Origin: Acidimicrobiales bacterium
GTDB lineage: Bacteria; Actinomycetota; Acidimicrobiia; Acidimicrobiales; DATDAH01
Length of the DNA: 64,000 nucleotides
Direction of reading: 5' to 3'
Assembly: GCA_016794585.1 (NCBI GenBank)
Contig: JAEUJM010000044.1
Location: 62,001-126,000 of the forward strand
Below, piece after piece: positions 42,847 through 51,945 of this stretch. Position 1 is the first letter of the stretch. Each line of letters begins with the position of its first letter. The notes beneath the pieces were generated by a model. It searched no databases, was not told where the DNA came from, and saw only the letters and a list, made by a program, of their open reading frames with translations. The position numbers were made by a program, and so were the translations under genes.

Positions 42847-45800
42847 GTGGGGACGGGGGCACGTGGGCCGCTGGTGCGAGTGCTCGGTCCGGTCGTCGTC
42901 GACGGCACGCCGGACGGCCCCACCGCGCCGGGCGGCCCGCGGCGGCGGGGGGTCCTCGCCATGCTCGCCGCCGAGCTCGGCCACGTCGTGTCCATGGACC
43001 GCCTCGTCGACGGCCTCTGGTACGACCCGCCGGCGAGCGCGGTGAACGTCGTGCAGGTGCAGGTCTCCCACCTGCGCAAGCAGCTGCCGGCGCCGGTGCG
43101 GCTGGAGACGGCCGGTGCGGGCTACCGCCTCGACGCGTCGGCCCGCCACGTCGACCTGGCCCGCTTCGAGGCCCTCGTGAACGAGGCCGCGGCCGCCGAG
43201 CGCCAGGGCCTCGCCGGCGCCAACGTCGAGGTGCTGGAGGAGGCCCTCGCCCTCTGGATGGGCGAGCCCCTGGAGGGCGTCGGCGACCTGCCCTTCGTCG
43301 AGCCGCTGCGGCGGGCGCTGCTCGAGCGGCGGGGGCGGGCCGAGGAGCGTCTGGCCGCGCTCCTCGTGGAGCAGGGTCGGTCGCGGGAGGCCGTGGACCA
43401 CCTCGAGGTGTTCGTGGCCCGGACCCCGTACGACGAGCACCGCTGGGCGCTCCTGGCCCGGGCCCTGGGGGCCTCGGGGCGCAGCGCCGACGGGCTCGAG
43501 GCGTTGCAGCGCGCCCGCCGGCGCCTGGTCGAGGACCTCGGCATGGATCCCGGCCCTGAGATCCGGGCGGCCGAGCAGGACCTGCTGCGACTGGGCGACG
43601 GGCCGGCACCGGCGGACCCGTGGGCGGCCTTCGCCGAGTCGATGGCCGCGACCGACGGTCCCGCAGTCGTGCCCGTGAGCGCAGCGCTCGCTCCGTTCTC
43701 TGGCCGCGCCTGCGTCGGCCGCGACCAGCCCCTCCAGGAGCTCGAAGGGCTCTGTGCTCTTGATCGCTCCGACGGCGATCGCGTCGCCGTGGTGGTGGCC
43801 GAGCCCGGGGCGGGCAAGACCCACCTGTTGGCGGCGCTGGCCGCCCGGGTCGGGGCCACGGGCGCGATCACCCTCTACGGCCGCCACAGCCCCGAGCGCT
43901 ACCTGCCCTACGAGGCCTGGGGTCAGATCCTCTCGGCCGCCGTCCAGCAGCTGCCCCCCGGGTTCGCGCCGGCGCTGCCGCTGCGGCTGCGGGAGCCGCT
44001 CGCCCGCCTCGTCCCCGCCTTCGCCGGTGACGGGAGCGGCGCCGACGCCGAGGTCGACCCGACGTCGCGGTTCCGGTTGTTCGAGGCGGTGGCCGACCTC
44101 CTGTCCCTCGTGGCCGAGGTGGTGCCCGTCGTGGTGCTGGTCGACGACCTCCAGTGGGCGGGGACCAGCTCGGTGGCGCTCACCCGCTCGGTCCTGTCCC
44201 GGGGCCTGCCGGACGGGCTGCGGGTCGTGCTCGCGTCCCGGCCCGATCCCGAGGACAACGACGCCGCCGGGCTGCTCGCCGAGCTCCACGAGCAGGCCGT
44301 GCCCGTCAGCCTCCCTGGCCTCGACGCCACCGCCGCACACGAGCTGCTCCGCCTTCACGGGCTGGAGTGCTCGCTCGACGACGCCGGCCGCATCGCCGCC
44401 CTCAGCGCCGGCAACCCGCTCGTCATGCAGCAGTTCCGGTCGTTCGACGGCTCGTCGTTCATCGCCGAGCTGGGCGGCGTGGAGCCGTCGGCCCGGGCCG
44501 AAGCGCTGGTCGACGAGCGCTTCGAGGGCTTCGCCCCCGCCACCCGCGCGCTCCTCGAGGCGGCGTCGCTGGCCGGCGTCGAGTTCACCCTGGACGAGGT
44601 GCAGGCCGTCACCGACGCACCCGAGCACCAGCTGGTCGACGACCTCGAGCCCGCGCTGCACCGAGGGGTCGTCCTCGATCCTGGGGGCGACGATCGGTTC
44701 GCCTTCGGCCACGCCCTCTACCAGTCGGTGCTGCGTCGCCGGGTCGCCGGGCCCCGCCGCCGGCGCGGCCACCGCGCCCTCGCACTGCACGCGTCCGAAG
44801 CCGGGCGGGTCGTCGCCGCGGCCTACCACGCCTTCGAGGCGGGCGGCAGCGTGGCCCCCGACGAGCTCCACGCGTTCGCGCTGGCGGCCGCCGACCGGCT
44901 CGCCGCGGACCTCGCCCCGGACAAGGAGCTCGACCTCCTTGACCGGCTCGCCGCCGACCCGCTCGTGGCGGCCTCCCTCCGGGACGCCGAGCGCTTCGAG
45001 CTGGACCTGCGCCGGGCCCGCCTTCGGTGCGTGTGCGGGGACTGGGACGGCTCCCGGGAGCAGTACCTGGCGGTGGCCGAGGAGGCTCGCCGCCTCGGCG
45101 CGGTCGACGTGCTGCCCCGGGTGGCCCTCGAGATCGACGACCGGGGCCGGTCCGTGCGGCTGGTGGGCCCCCGCCTCGGGCTCCTCGACGAGGCCCGGCG
45201 GCGCTTCGGCGACGCCGGCGACCTGGCCCTGCGCATCGAGCTGGACGCCGCCTGGGCCGGCGAGGTCAACCAGTTCGGGCGCGGCGACGCCGCCGTGGCG
45301 GGTGAGTCCCTGGTCGCCTTCGCCGACGAGGTGGTCACGCGGGCCCGCGACCTGGGCCAACCCCACCCGCTGGCGGCGGCCCTGTTCACCCGCCAGAGCG
45401 TGGGGCACTGGCAGGGCGACATCGAGGGCAACCGCCTCCTGCTCGACGAGCTGCTCGAGCTCGCCGCCGCGCTCGGCGACGACCACCTCCTCCACGTGGG
45501 GCTCCTCGGGCGCCTCCGGGCCGGGATCCAGGCCGGCGACCGGGAGGCGGCCGAGGAGTTCCGCCGTCGTCACGCCGCGCTGGCCGAGACCACCGGCCAT
45601 CCCCGCACCACCTGGTTCGCCATGATGCAGCGCAGCACCCTGGCCCAGATGGACGGCGCCTTCGACGAGGCCGAGGCGCTCGCCCTGGAGGCCGTGGCCT
45701 ACGGCATGGCCAAGGACATCCCCGACGCCGACGGCGCCTTCAAGGCCGCGCTCTACTTCAACCTGTTCCACGCCCAGCGCACCGCCGAGGTGCGCTCGCT

Positions 45801-46254
45801 CGTGGAGGACGTGGTCGTGGCCGAGCCCCACAACCCGCTGTGGCGCATCGGCGCCGGCATCGCCCAGGCCGAGGACGGCGACCAGGCCGCCGCCCAGGCG
45901 TCCCTCGACGCCGTGGTCGACCTGCTGGCCCGGCTGCCCCGCAACGAGTTCTGGCCGTCGGTGCTCACGATGGCCGCGGACCTCGCCGACCGCCTCCCGC
46001 CCGACCCGGCGCGGGCGGCGGCGCTGGAGGCGCTGTTGGCGCCGTGGTCGGGCCGCTTCGTGGTGATGGGGTCGATGATCACGACCCTGGGCCCGGCCGA
46101 CCGGGCCCTCGCCCTGCTGGCCTGCGAGCAGGGCGACCTGGCCCGGGCCGAGGCGCTCCTGGCCGAGGCCGACGCCCTCTGCGACCGCCTCGGCGCCGCC
46201 GCCTGGTCCGACCGGGTCCAGGACGTGCGGGCACGCCGAGTCACCGCCCGGTAG
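42847..46254 (+). CDS. Large AfsR/SARP-type regulator: winged helix + BTAD + ATPase + TPR
   Basis: The 1,135-residue protein begins with an OmpR-like winged helix (residues 8-95; VRVLGPVVVDG... VSMDRLVDGLWYDPP... VSHLRKQL) and a BTAD domain (about 100-245; DLARFEALVNEAAAAERQG... RTPYDEHRWALLARAL). An ATPase domain follows with Walker A EPGAGKT near residue 319 and Walker B Asp433-Asp434 (VVLVDDLQWAG), and then a long TPR-like tail. Such proteins activate transcription at direct-repeat sites when nucleotide-bound. A second, short BTAD protein lies 3 kb away (49362-50114). The targets are unknown; no polyketide or peptide synthetase genes are in the window. The leaderless GTG 42847 is preferred over upstream starts. 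Confidence 0.85.
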   Translation: MGTGARGPLVRVLGPVVVDGTPDGPTAPGGPRRRGVLAMLAAELGHVVSMDRLVDGLWYDPPASAVNVVQVQVSHLRKQLPAPVRLETAGAGYRLDASARHVDLARFEALVNEAAAAERQGLAGANVEVLEEALALWMGEPLEGVGDLPFVEPLRRALLERRGRAEERLAALLVEQGRSREAVDHLEVFVARTPYDEHRWALLARALGASGRSADGLEALQRARRRLVEDLGMDPGPEIRAAEQDLLRLGDGPAPADPWAAFAESMAATDGPAVVPVSAALAPFSGRACVGRDQPLQELEGLCALDRSDGDRVAVVVAEPGAGKTHLLAALAARVGATGAITLYGRHSPERYLPYEAWGQILSAAVQQLPPGFAPALPLRLREPLARLVPAFAGDGSGADAEVDPTSRFRLFEAVADLLSLVAEVVPVVVLVDDLQWAGTSSVALTRSVLSRGLPDGLRVVLASRPDPEDNDAAGLLAELHEQAVPVSLPGLDATAAHELLRLHGLECSLDDAGRIAALSAGNPLVMQQFRSFDGSSFIAELGGVEPSARAEALVDERFEGFAPATRALLEAASLAGVEFTLDEVQAVTDAPEHQLVDDLEPALHRGVVLDPGGDDRFAFGHALYQSVLRRRVAGPRRRRGHRALALHASEAGRVVAAAYHAFEAGGSVAPDELHAFALAAADRLAADLAPDKELDLLDRLAADPLVAASLRDAERFELDLRRARLRCVCGDWDGSREQYLAVAEEARRLGAVDVLPRVALEIDDRGRSVRLVGPRLGLLDEARRRFGDAGDLALRIELDAAWAGEVNQFGRGDAAVAGESLVAFADEVVTRARDLGQPHPLAAALFTRQSVGHWQGDIEGNRLLLDELLELAAALGDDHLLHVGLLGRLRAGIQAGDREAAEEFRRRHAALAETTGHPRTTWFAMMQRSTLAQMDGAFDEAEALALEAVAYGMAKDIPDADGAFKAALYFNLFHAQRTAEVRSLVEDVVVAEPHNPLWRIGAGIAQAEDGDQAAAQASLDAVVDLLARLPRNEFWPSVLTMAADLADRLPPDPARAAALEALLAPWSGRFVVMGSMITTLGPADRALALLACEQGDLARAEALLAEADALCDRLGAAAWSDRVQDVRARRVTAR

Positions 46255-46263
46255 CCGGCCTCC

Positions 46264-47796
46264 TCAGGCGCCGACCACCGGCCCATCGTCCTCGGGCTCG
46301 AGTCCCTCTTCACCCGCGGTGTCCGTCCGGCCGGCGAAGAGCGAGCGGGTGAACTCGATTGGCGCCCGGCCGATCGCCTCGGCCACGCCGGCGATGATGT
46401 CAGTGAGACCTGGTGGGTCGCCGCGCCGGCCGGGGCCGTCTTCACCGTCATCGCCGTCGGTCTCCCCGTCGCCGACCCATGTCGGCGACGTGCGCGATGC
46501 CCAAAGGGCGTCGGACATCTCCATGGCGAATGCATCGACCGACCGGCGGGTCGGCGGCGCGGTGGCGGTGGGAACCCAACGCCCGGGACCGATCGAGAGC
46601 ACCTCCGGCGCGTCCGCTCCGAAGGGGGCGACCGCCACCGACGCAGTCGACACCACGTCGCCGTCTCCGGGGGTCGTCCGGCGGTGCCCCGCCTGCGTCT
46701 TGACGGCCTTCGGAGCCCACCGCTCGGGGCCCCGGGCCCAGAGCGTCACCGGGACGAGTCGCTCGCAGTCCCACAGGTCCCTGGGTGTGCTCAGCGGCAG
46801 TTGGTCGGCTCCGAGAAGAACCTCGTCCACCTTGTCGAGATCGAGTTGCAGGTTCGCGGCGGCGTACACCTGCTCGACGAACGACGCGCAGATCCACCCG
46901 GGCCCTCCGGCGTGATCGGGGAACGTGAGCAGGTCGATCGACCGCAACCGTTCTCGGACGATCTCGCGAGCGCTCTTCAGGCCGTGCGCGCCGATCAGTC
47001 TGATGCCGAGCAACCAGGCCAGAGGGACCTTGCGCTGATCGGCGAGCTTTCGCAGGCGCCCCCATTCGCGGTAGCCGGGTCGATCCATGATGTCCGGGAT
47101 GAACGAGACGAGCTCCGCGGGGTTGAACGAGGTCGCATCGGCCGCGACGGGCAGCACCGCGTCGAGGAGGTCCGATCGAAGCTTGTCGCGCTCGTCGGCG
47201 TCCCCCTGGTGCAGCCTCTGGTGGCGAAGGGCGGCGACCGAGCGGATGTGGTGGACCGAGCGCGAGCCGATCACCGCGGGGTCGCTTTCGTCTTCGGGGT
47301 TCCGTCCATAGAGCCACTCCGGCCCGTGGCGGTCGAGGTAGTCCTCGATCGTCACGATGCCGACCCCACCCAGGGTGACGAGTGTCGACGGCGGACCGGA
47401 GACCGCTCCGGTCGTCGCAGCGGTCCATGGCCGCAGGTAGGCCGCGGCGAGGTGCTCGGCGAGGTCATCGATGAAGCCGCCCAGGTCGGTCAGGCGGCCG
47501 TGCTCGTCCCGGGCAGGCTTCAGTGTGTAGCCCTCGGCGAGGCGGGTGGCCGTGTCCCCCCACCACAGGTTCGAGACGTTGTGGGCGAGCAGGTGCTCGG
47601 CCGAAGCGCCCCGTGGATGTTCGCCGAGGTACAGAGCCGAGTGGTAGCAGGTCCGCCGTTCCGTGAGCTGCGCGAGGCCGGCGAGGAAGTCCGCCCCTTG
47701 GAACAACAAGACGTCGCCGGGCTCGAGCCGACTGAAGAACTCGTCACGGTCCCCAGTCACCTCGAGGATCTCCGGCGTGGTGTCGTGCAGTTCCAT
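46264..47796 (-). CDS. Permuted NlpC/P60 (YiiX/LRAT-like) papain-fold protein, paralogue 2
   Basis: The 510-residue protein opens with LEPGDVLLFQGADFLAGLAQLTERRTCYHSALYLG (read in parts), which fits the N-terminal strand-helix and catalytic His (His52) of circularly permuted NlpC/P60 enzymes such as YiiX and LRAT. The candidate nucleophile Cys303 lies in GPGWICASFVEQVYAAA, followed by STPRDLWDC. About 250 residues between them are an insert unlike anything I recognise. The C-terminal 130 residues are disordered, rich in Asp, Gly and Pro. No signal peptide. ATG 47796 has GGGAGG 5 nt upstream. It is the third gene of a minus-strand set: SARP regulator, paralogue 1, paralogue 2. Base use around 46900-47700 is slightly less GC-rich than the neighbours. 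Catalysis is inferred only. Confidence 0.55.
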   Translation of the reverse strand: MELHDTTPEILEVTGDRDEFFSRLEPGDVLLFQGADFLAGLAQLTERRTCYHSALYLGEHPRGASAEHLLAHNVSNLWWGDTATRLAEGYTLKPARDEHGRLTDLGGFIDDLAEHLAAAYLRPWTAATTGAVSGPPSTLVTLGGVGIVTIEDYLDRHGPEWLYGRNPEDESDPAVIGSRSVHHIRSVAALRHQRLHQGDADERDKLRSDLLDAVLPVAADATSFNPAELVSFIPDIMDRPGYREWGRLRKLADQRKVPLAWLLGIRLIGAHGLKSAREIVRERLRSIDLLTFPDHAGGPGWICASFVEQVYAAANLQLDLDKVDEVLLGADQLPLSTPRDLWDCERLVPVTLWARGPERWAPKAVKTQAGHRRTTPGDGDVVSTASVAVAPFGADAPEVLSIGPGRWVPTATAPPTRRSVDAFAMEMSDALWASRTSPTWVGDGETDGDDGEDGPGRRGDPPGLTDIIAGVAEAIGRAPIEFTRSLFAGRTDTAGEEGLEPEDDGPVVGA

Positions 47797-47887
47797 CGTC
47801 ACCTCCCGCTCTCTGGCCCAGGGGCCTCACCCACGGCATCGTTCCCGCCGCGTCTGGTCTTGTCCAGCACGTCCGGCCTGGCTCGCG

Positions 47888-49297
47888 TCACCGCGTCCGG
47901 CGCCGTGGTCGCCGCCGGATGCCCCGTCGAAGGAGGCGTGGCTTCAGGTCCGCCGGCTCCTCGTCGATGGGTGCGGTCGACCAGCGCCACTCCAGCTTCT
48001 CGAGCGCCCGGCGAATGGCCTCGTCGCGGGTGGAGGGGCCGGCAACCACGGGGACATCGACCTCGGCGCTGATCCGGGTGGTCGTCGAGAGGGGCTCGGT
48101 CGCCCGGGCGATGAAGACCGCTGGGGTGGCTTGGCCGACCCCGACCTCGACGCCGCGGTCCGGCTCCTCGACGGGTATTGGCTCCTCGACCCGTTCCGGC
48201 CTCGCCGCCGGACCCTCGTCCCATCGCTCGGGACCCCGCACGAACATGGTGTGCGGCGTCAGTTGTGGGCAGTCCCACAGGTCGCGCGGCGTGCTGAGGT
48301 CCACCTGCTGACCGTCATCGGCCCCCATCTTGACGCCCTCGACGTGGCCGACGTCGAGGGGCATCCCTGCTGCCGCGTAGGTGGCGATCACGTACGAGGC
48401 GCAGATCCAGCCGGGCCCTCGATCGACTTCGGGGAAGTAGTAGGCCGGCTCGATCGTCCGTAGCCGCTCGCGGACGATGTCCAGCGCTGACGGCGGCTCC
48501 TGTCCCCGTGGGAGGCGGCGGCGGAGGAGGCGGGCGAGGTTCTTGCGGTTGCGCTGCTGCTCGGCCAACAGGCGCAGTCCCGCCCACTCGATGTAGCCCG
48601 GGCGGTCGAAGCACTGCGGCACCACCGAGAGCAGCTCGGCGGCGTTGAAGCCGCTCGCCCGGTCTGCGGTCCCGGAAGCGGCGAGCAGAAGCTCGCCGGC
48701 GGCGGCATCGACCTCGAGCTCCGTGCGGAGCTGGTGGTGGCGCAGGGCCAGCACGGAGCGGACGTGGTGCACGTACTTCGCACCCGTGCGCTCGCCGGCG
48801 CTGTCGAAGATCGGCTCGGTCTTCCGGCGGGCGAGGTACCCCTCGATGCTCACGACGCCCACGCCACCGTGCTCGACGAGCTGGCGGGCGAGCTGGAGGA
48901 GCGCGTCATCGCCACGGTGGAACCGATCGAAGAGGTGATGCTCGACGAGGTTCCTCGCCAGCACATCGAAGAACTTCGCCCGGTCCTCCTTGTTGTTGAC
49001 CACGTCGACCTCGTCGCCGGGATGGAGGCTGCCGCCTTCCCCGGGCACCTGGCGGGCGAGGTCCCGCCACCAGAGGGTCGAGACGTTGTGGGCGAGGAGG
49101 TGCTCGGTCCGGCCGTCCCGCTGGCCCGTGCCCACGTAGATCGCCGAGTGGTAGCAGGTACGCCGCTCGGTGAGCTGGGCCAGGCCGGCCAGGAAGTCGG
49201 CGCCCTGGAACAACAGGACGTCCCCCGGCTCGAGCGTGTCGAGGAAGACGCCGGCTCGGGCCGTCACCTCCAGGGTCTCCGGGGTGGCGTCGTGCAT
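47888..49297 (-). CDS. Permuted NlpC/P60 (YiiX/LRAT-like) papain-fold protein, paralogue 1
   Basis: The 469-residue protein is clearly homologous to its downstream neighbour. Both share GDVLLFQGADFLAGLAQLT, the catalytic-His segment RRTCYHSAIYVG (His50), HLLAHNVS.LWW (His70), GGVGVVSIEGYL, a RPGYIEWAGLRLL helix, GPGWICASYVIATYAAAG with candidate nucleophile Cys299, and DLSTPRDLWDC. The C-terminus differs and ends in a strongly basic tail (RLLRRGIRRRPRRRTR) that could bind nucleic acid or membrane. ATG 49297 is preferred over ATG 49315 because GAGAGGA precedes it and it aligns with the paralogue's start. Substrate could be a lipid acyl chain or a peptide-like amide; neither is shown. The 91-base gap to paralogue 2 is consistent with co-transcription. 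Confidence 0.55.
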   Translation of the reverse strand: MHDATPETLEVTARAGVFLDTLEPGDVLLFQGADFLAGLAQLTERRTCYHSAIYVGTGQRDGRTEHLLAHNVSTLWWRDLARQVPGEGGSLHPGDEVDVVNNKEDRAKFFDVLARNLVEHHLFDRFHRGDDALLQLARQLVEHGGVGVVSIEGYLARRKTEPIFDSAGERTGAKYVHHVRSVLALRHHQLRTELEVDAAAGELLLAASGTADRASGFNAAELLSVVPQCFDRPGYIEWAGLRLLAEQQRNRKNLARLLRRRLPRGQEPPSALDIVRERLRTIEPAYYFPEVDRGPGWICASYVIATYAAAGMPLDVGHVEGVKMGADDGQQVDLSTPRDLWDCPQLTPHTMFVRGPERWDEGPAARPERVEEPIPVEEPDRGVEVGVGQATPAVFIARATEPLSTTTRISAEVDVPVVAGPSTRDEAIRRALEKLEWRWSTAPIDEEPADLKPRLLRRGIRRRPRRRTR

Positions 49298-49361
49298 CTC
49301 GTCCTCTCGGGTCATCGCTGCGATCCCGCCGCGGGCCGGCCCTCGTCGCCGAGACGGGAGG

Positions 49362-50114
49362 TCACGTCCACGAGCCGGCCGTCTCCAGCTCCGGGTCCTG
49401 GCGCAAGATGGCCTCCTCGAGTGCGCACAGGGCGGCGCCGGGCTCCAATCCCACCTGACGGACGAGCTCCTCGCGTGCCCGCTGGAAGGCCCGCAGGGCG
49501 TCCACCTGACGGTCGACCCGATAGAGCGCGGTCATCAACAGCGCCCAGCGCCGCTCGCGCAAGGGCTCCTCGCGCGCGAGGCGGTCGAGCTCGAGGGCCG
49601 CCTCGGCGACCCGACCGACGCACAGGAGCGCCTCGCAGCGGGACTCCTCGGCCAGCCGTCGCCGCTCCTCGAGGTGGGTGCGCTCGAGCGAGAAGCGCTC
49701 GCTGGTCAGGTCGGCGAACGGGGCGCCGCGCCACAGGCCCAACGCCTGCTCGAGCTGGGCGAGGGCCGGCGCGGGATCGAGGGCGTGCGCCCCGTCGACG
49801 AGCTGTCGGAAGGCGACGGCGTCGACCGCCGCGGTGGGCAGGTCGAGCCGGTACGAGGAGCCCTCGGTCGTGATGGCGCCGGGCGGCAGGCGGCGGCGAA
49901 GGCGGAGCACGAACCCTTGGAGCGTCTTGCGGGCGGAGGGCGGCGGATCCTCCTCCCACAGCGCGTCGATCAGCGAGGACGCGGCGACGGGTCGCCCCAC
50001 CTCGAGGCCCAGCACCGCGAGGACCGCGTGGTAGCGCCGGCCGGCGAGGACGTTCGCCCGTCCCTCGTGGACGATGGTCGGTGGGCCCAGCAGGCGGATC
50101 GCGGTCGTGTCCAT
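49362..50114 (-). CDS. Short SARP-type regulator (winged helix + BTAD)
   Basis: The 250-residue protein has an OmpR-like winged helix (residues 5-90; IRLLGPPTIVHEG... SLIDALWEEDPPPSARKTLQGFVLRLRRRL in parts) and a BTAD domain (97-240; AFRQLVDGAHAL... EEPLRERRWALLMTALYRVDRQVDALRAFQRAREEL in parts). This is the minimal SARP architecture, a DNA-binding activator. It lies 64 bases upstream of the two paralogous papain-fold genes on the same strand, so it is probably their activator or co-expressed with them. It is divergent from the UDGb gene. ATG 50114 gives the usual short lead before the first strand. Confidence 0.85.
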   Translation of the reverse strand: MDTTAIRLLGPPTIVHEGRANVLAGRRYHAVLAVLGLEVGRPVAASSLIDALWEEDPPPSARKTLQGFVLRLRRRLPPGAITTEGSSYRLDLPTAAVDAVAFRQLVDGAHALDPAPALAQLEQALGLWRGAPFADLTSERFSLERTHLEERRRLAEESRCEALLCVGRVAEAALELDRLAREEPLRERRWALLMTALYRVDRQVDALRAFQRAREELVRQVGLEPGAALCALEEAILRQDPELETAGSWT

Positions 50115-50216
50115 GGCTGCACCTTGACGGACGCCGCTTTCGATCCGCTTTCGCTCCCGCCGCCACCGCGTGCAGGCCACTGCGGACAGGCCCTCGCCGG
50201 CTGCTTCGGGCCTGCC

Positions 50217-50222
50217 TAGCCT
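50217..50222 (+). promoter_or_regulatory. -10 box TAGCCT, leaderless start for UDGb
   Basis: TAGCCT is 7 nt before GTG 50230, with no ribosome binding site. Confidence 0.5.
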
Positions 50223-50229
50223 GCGGCCG

Positions 50230-50907
50230 GTGGATTCCCTCGAGCGCCTGACCGCCGACATCGTGGCCTGCCGGGCGTGCCCGCGCCTCGTCGCCTGGCG
50301 CGAGCAGGTGGCGGCCGAGAAGAAGGCCGCCCACCGCGACGAGGCGTACTGGGGCCGACCCGTGCCCGGCTGGGGGGATCCCGCCGCGACCCTCGCCGTG
50401 GTCGGCCTGGCCCCGGCCGCCCATGGGGCCAACCGCACCGGGCGCATGTTCACCGGCGACCGCTCGGGGGAGTGGCTCTACCGGGCCCTGTACCGGGCGG
50501 GCTACGCGGATCGCCCCGAGTCCGTGTCCCGGGACGACGGCCTGCGCCTCACCGGTGCGTGGATCACGGCCCCCGTGAGGTGCGCCCCGCCGGCCAACAA
50601 GCCGACGATCGACGAGCGCGACACCTGCCGCCCGTTCCTCGAGCGGGAGCTGGCGCTGCTCACCGAGCTGAAGGTGCTCGTGGCCCTCGGTGGGTTCGGC
50701 TACCAGGTGCTCGCCGGCGCGCTCGGCGTCCGCCCCCGCCCGAAGTTCGGCCACGGCGTCGAGGCGGTCACCCCCTCGGGGCTCACCATCCTCTGCTCGT
50801 ACCACGTCAGCCAGCAGAACACCTTCACCGGCAAGCTCACCGAGCCGATGCTCGACGCGGTCTTCGCCCGGGCGCGTGTGCTCGGCCGGGGGTCGCCCCC
50901 GGGCTGA
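50230..50907 (+). CDS. Family 5 uracil-DNA glycosylase (UDGb type)
   Basis: The 225-residue enzyme carries the four [4Fe-4S] cysteines Cys14, Cys17, Cys118 and Cys133, the family 5 motif A-like GLAPAAHGANRTGRMFTGD, and the C-terminal loop YHVSQQNTFTGKLT that inserts into DNA. UDGb enzymes remove uracil, hypoxanthine and other deaminated bases, starting base-excision repair. Motif A lacks the Asp or Asn nucleophile-activating residue, as is normal for this family. Single gene with its own leaderless promoter. Close relatives occur throughout high-GC actinobacteria. Confidence 0.85.
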   Translation: MDSLERLTADIVACRACPRLVAWREQVAAEKKAAHRDEAYWGRPVPGWGDPAATLAVVGLAPAAHGANRTGRMFTGDRSGEWLYRALYRAGYADRPESVSRDDGLRLTGAWITAPVRCAPPANKPTIDERDTCRPFLERELALLTELKVLVALGGFGYQVLAGALGVRPRPKFGHGVEAVTPSGLTILCSYHVSQQNTFTGKLTEPMLDAVFARARVLGRGSPPG

Positions 50908-50915
50908 GGGGCGCC

Positions 50916-51752
50916 TCAGCCCAGGAGGGCCAGCGTCTCGCCGACGCCGTAGGCCAGCGCCATCAGGCCGAGGAAGGCGGCCACGACCCGGCGCAGGCGC
51001 CGGTCGCCGGCCGCGATGGCGAGCGCGGCGCCGATGCGGGCGCCGGGGATCACGCCGACGCAGAGCAGCAGGGCGAAGCGCCAGTCGATGTTGCCGAGGA
51101 GCGCGTGGGTGATGGTGCCGGGGACGGCGAACAGCCCGACGCAGGCGAGGGACGTGGCGATGGCCCGCTTGACCGACAGATCGCCCACCTGGGTGAAGCC
51201 GGGGACCATCACGATGCCGCCGCCGATGCCGAGCAGCCCCGACAGGGTCCCGGCGACGATGCCGACGGTGGCGAAGGCCAGGCGGCGGTGGTGGGTCGCC
51301 GGGTGGCCCGGGGCCCCGTCGAGGGCCTCGACGTCGGTCTCGGCGAGCGGCTCGCCCGGCTCGACGGCCTCCTCGCCCCCGTCGCGGGGGAACATGCGCC
51401 AGGCGCTGTAGGCGAGCAGGGCTGCCGTCATCAGCATGAGCACGTGGCCCTCACCGGGCACGTGGTCGGCGGCGAGGGCGCCGACCACCGCGGCGACGAT
51501 GCCCGCGGGCGCGGTGATGGCGACCACCGACCAGTCGACCATGCCCTCGCGCGCGTACCGGGCCGTGCCGGACGCCGCCCCGGGGATGATCGAGGGCAGC
51601 GTGGTGCCCACCGCCAGGATCGGACTGGCGCCGAGGGCGCGGATGCCCGGGGTGGAGATCACGGCGCCACCCACCCCGAACAGGCCGGACATGATGCCGG
51701 TGAGCAGGCCCAGGCCCACGGTCAGCGCGTCGCGCAGCAGGCCGGGGTCCAC
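50916..51752 (-). CDS. TauE/SafE family sulfite exporter-like permease
   Basis: The 278-residue protein has eight predicted transmembrane helices in two similar halves. Each half starts with the family glycine motif: LTGIMSGLFGVGGAVISTPG in half 1 and VAGTLSGLLGIGGGIVMVPG in half 2. Between them lies an acidic cytoplasmic loop (GGEEAVEPGEPLAETDVEALDG). TauE/SafE proteins move sulfite, sulfoacetate or other small organic anions across the inner membrane. No sulfur-metabolism gene is adjacent, so the substrate is open. GTG 51752 is the first start before the initial hydrophobic segment. It is convergent with UDGb, 8 bases apart. Confidence 0.85.
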   Translation of the reverse strand: MDPGLLRDALTVGLGLLTGIMSGLFGVGGAVISTPGIRALGASPILAVGTTLPSIIPGAASGTARYAREGMVDWSVVAITAPAGIVAAVVGALAADHVPGEGHVLMLMTAALLAYSAWRMFPRDGGEEAVEPGEPLAETDVEALDGAPGHPATHHRRLAFATVGIVAGTLSGLLGIGGGIVMVPGFTQVGDLSVKRAIATSLACVGLFAVPGTITHALLGNIDWRFALLLCVGVIPGARIGAALAIAAGDRRLRRVVAAFLGLMALAYGVGETLALLG

Positions 51753-51896
51753 CGCCTCGGTCTACTGCGGCGTCGAGAATGGTCCAAATGCCCCCTCACG
51801 CCGGCCGCGTCGGCGCCGATGGGAGGTCATCGCCCAACGGCTGCTCCGCCTCCGCCGCTCAACGTCGAACGGTGGGGGCGGGGCCAGTCGGCGGGG

Positions 51897-51902
51897 TACG
51901 GT
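51897..51902 (+). promoter_or_regulatory. -10 box TACGGT of the small lipoprotein / F420 gene unit
   Basis: TACGGT at 51897-51902 predicts a start near 51909 and a leader of about 37 bases carrying AGGAG (51932-51936). Nothing else is seen in 51753-51945. Confidence 0.45.
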
Positions 51903-51945
51903 GACGCCGTCTCGTAGCCGCCGAACCCCGCAGGAGAACGTGAAC

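Noticed and set aside
42556-45831. 1,091-codon minus-strand open frame
   Set aside because: It lies opposite the BTAD-ATPase gene and the phosphatase; its composition is that of a high-GC mirror frame.
42847-50114. Secondary-metabolite cluster suggested by two SARP-type regulators
   Set aside because: No polyketide synthase, peptide synthetase, terpene or RiPP gene is present between or around them.
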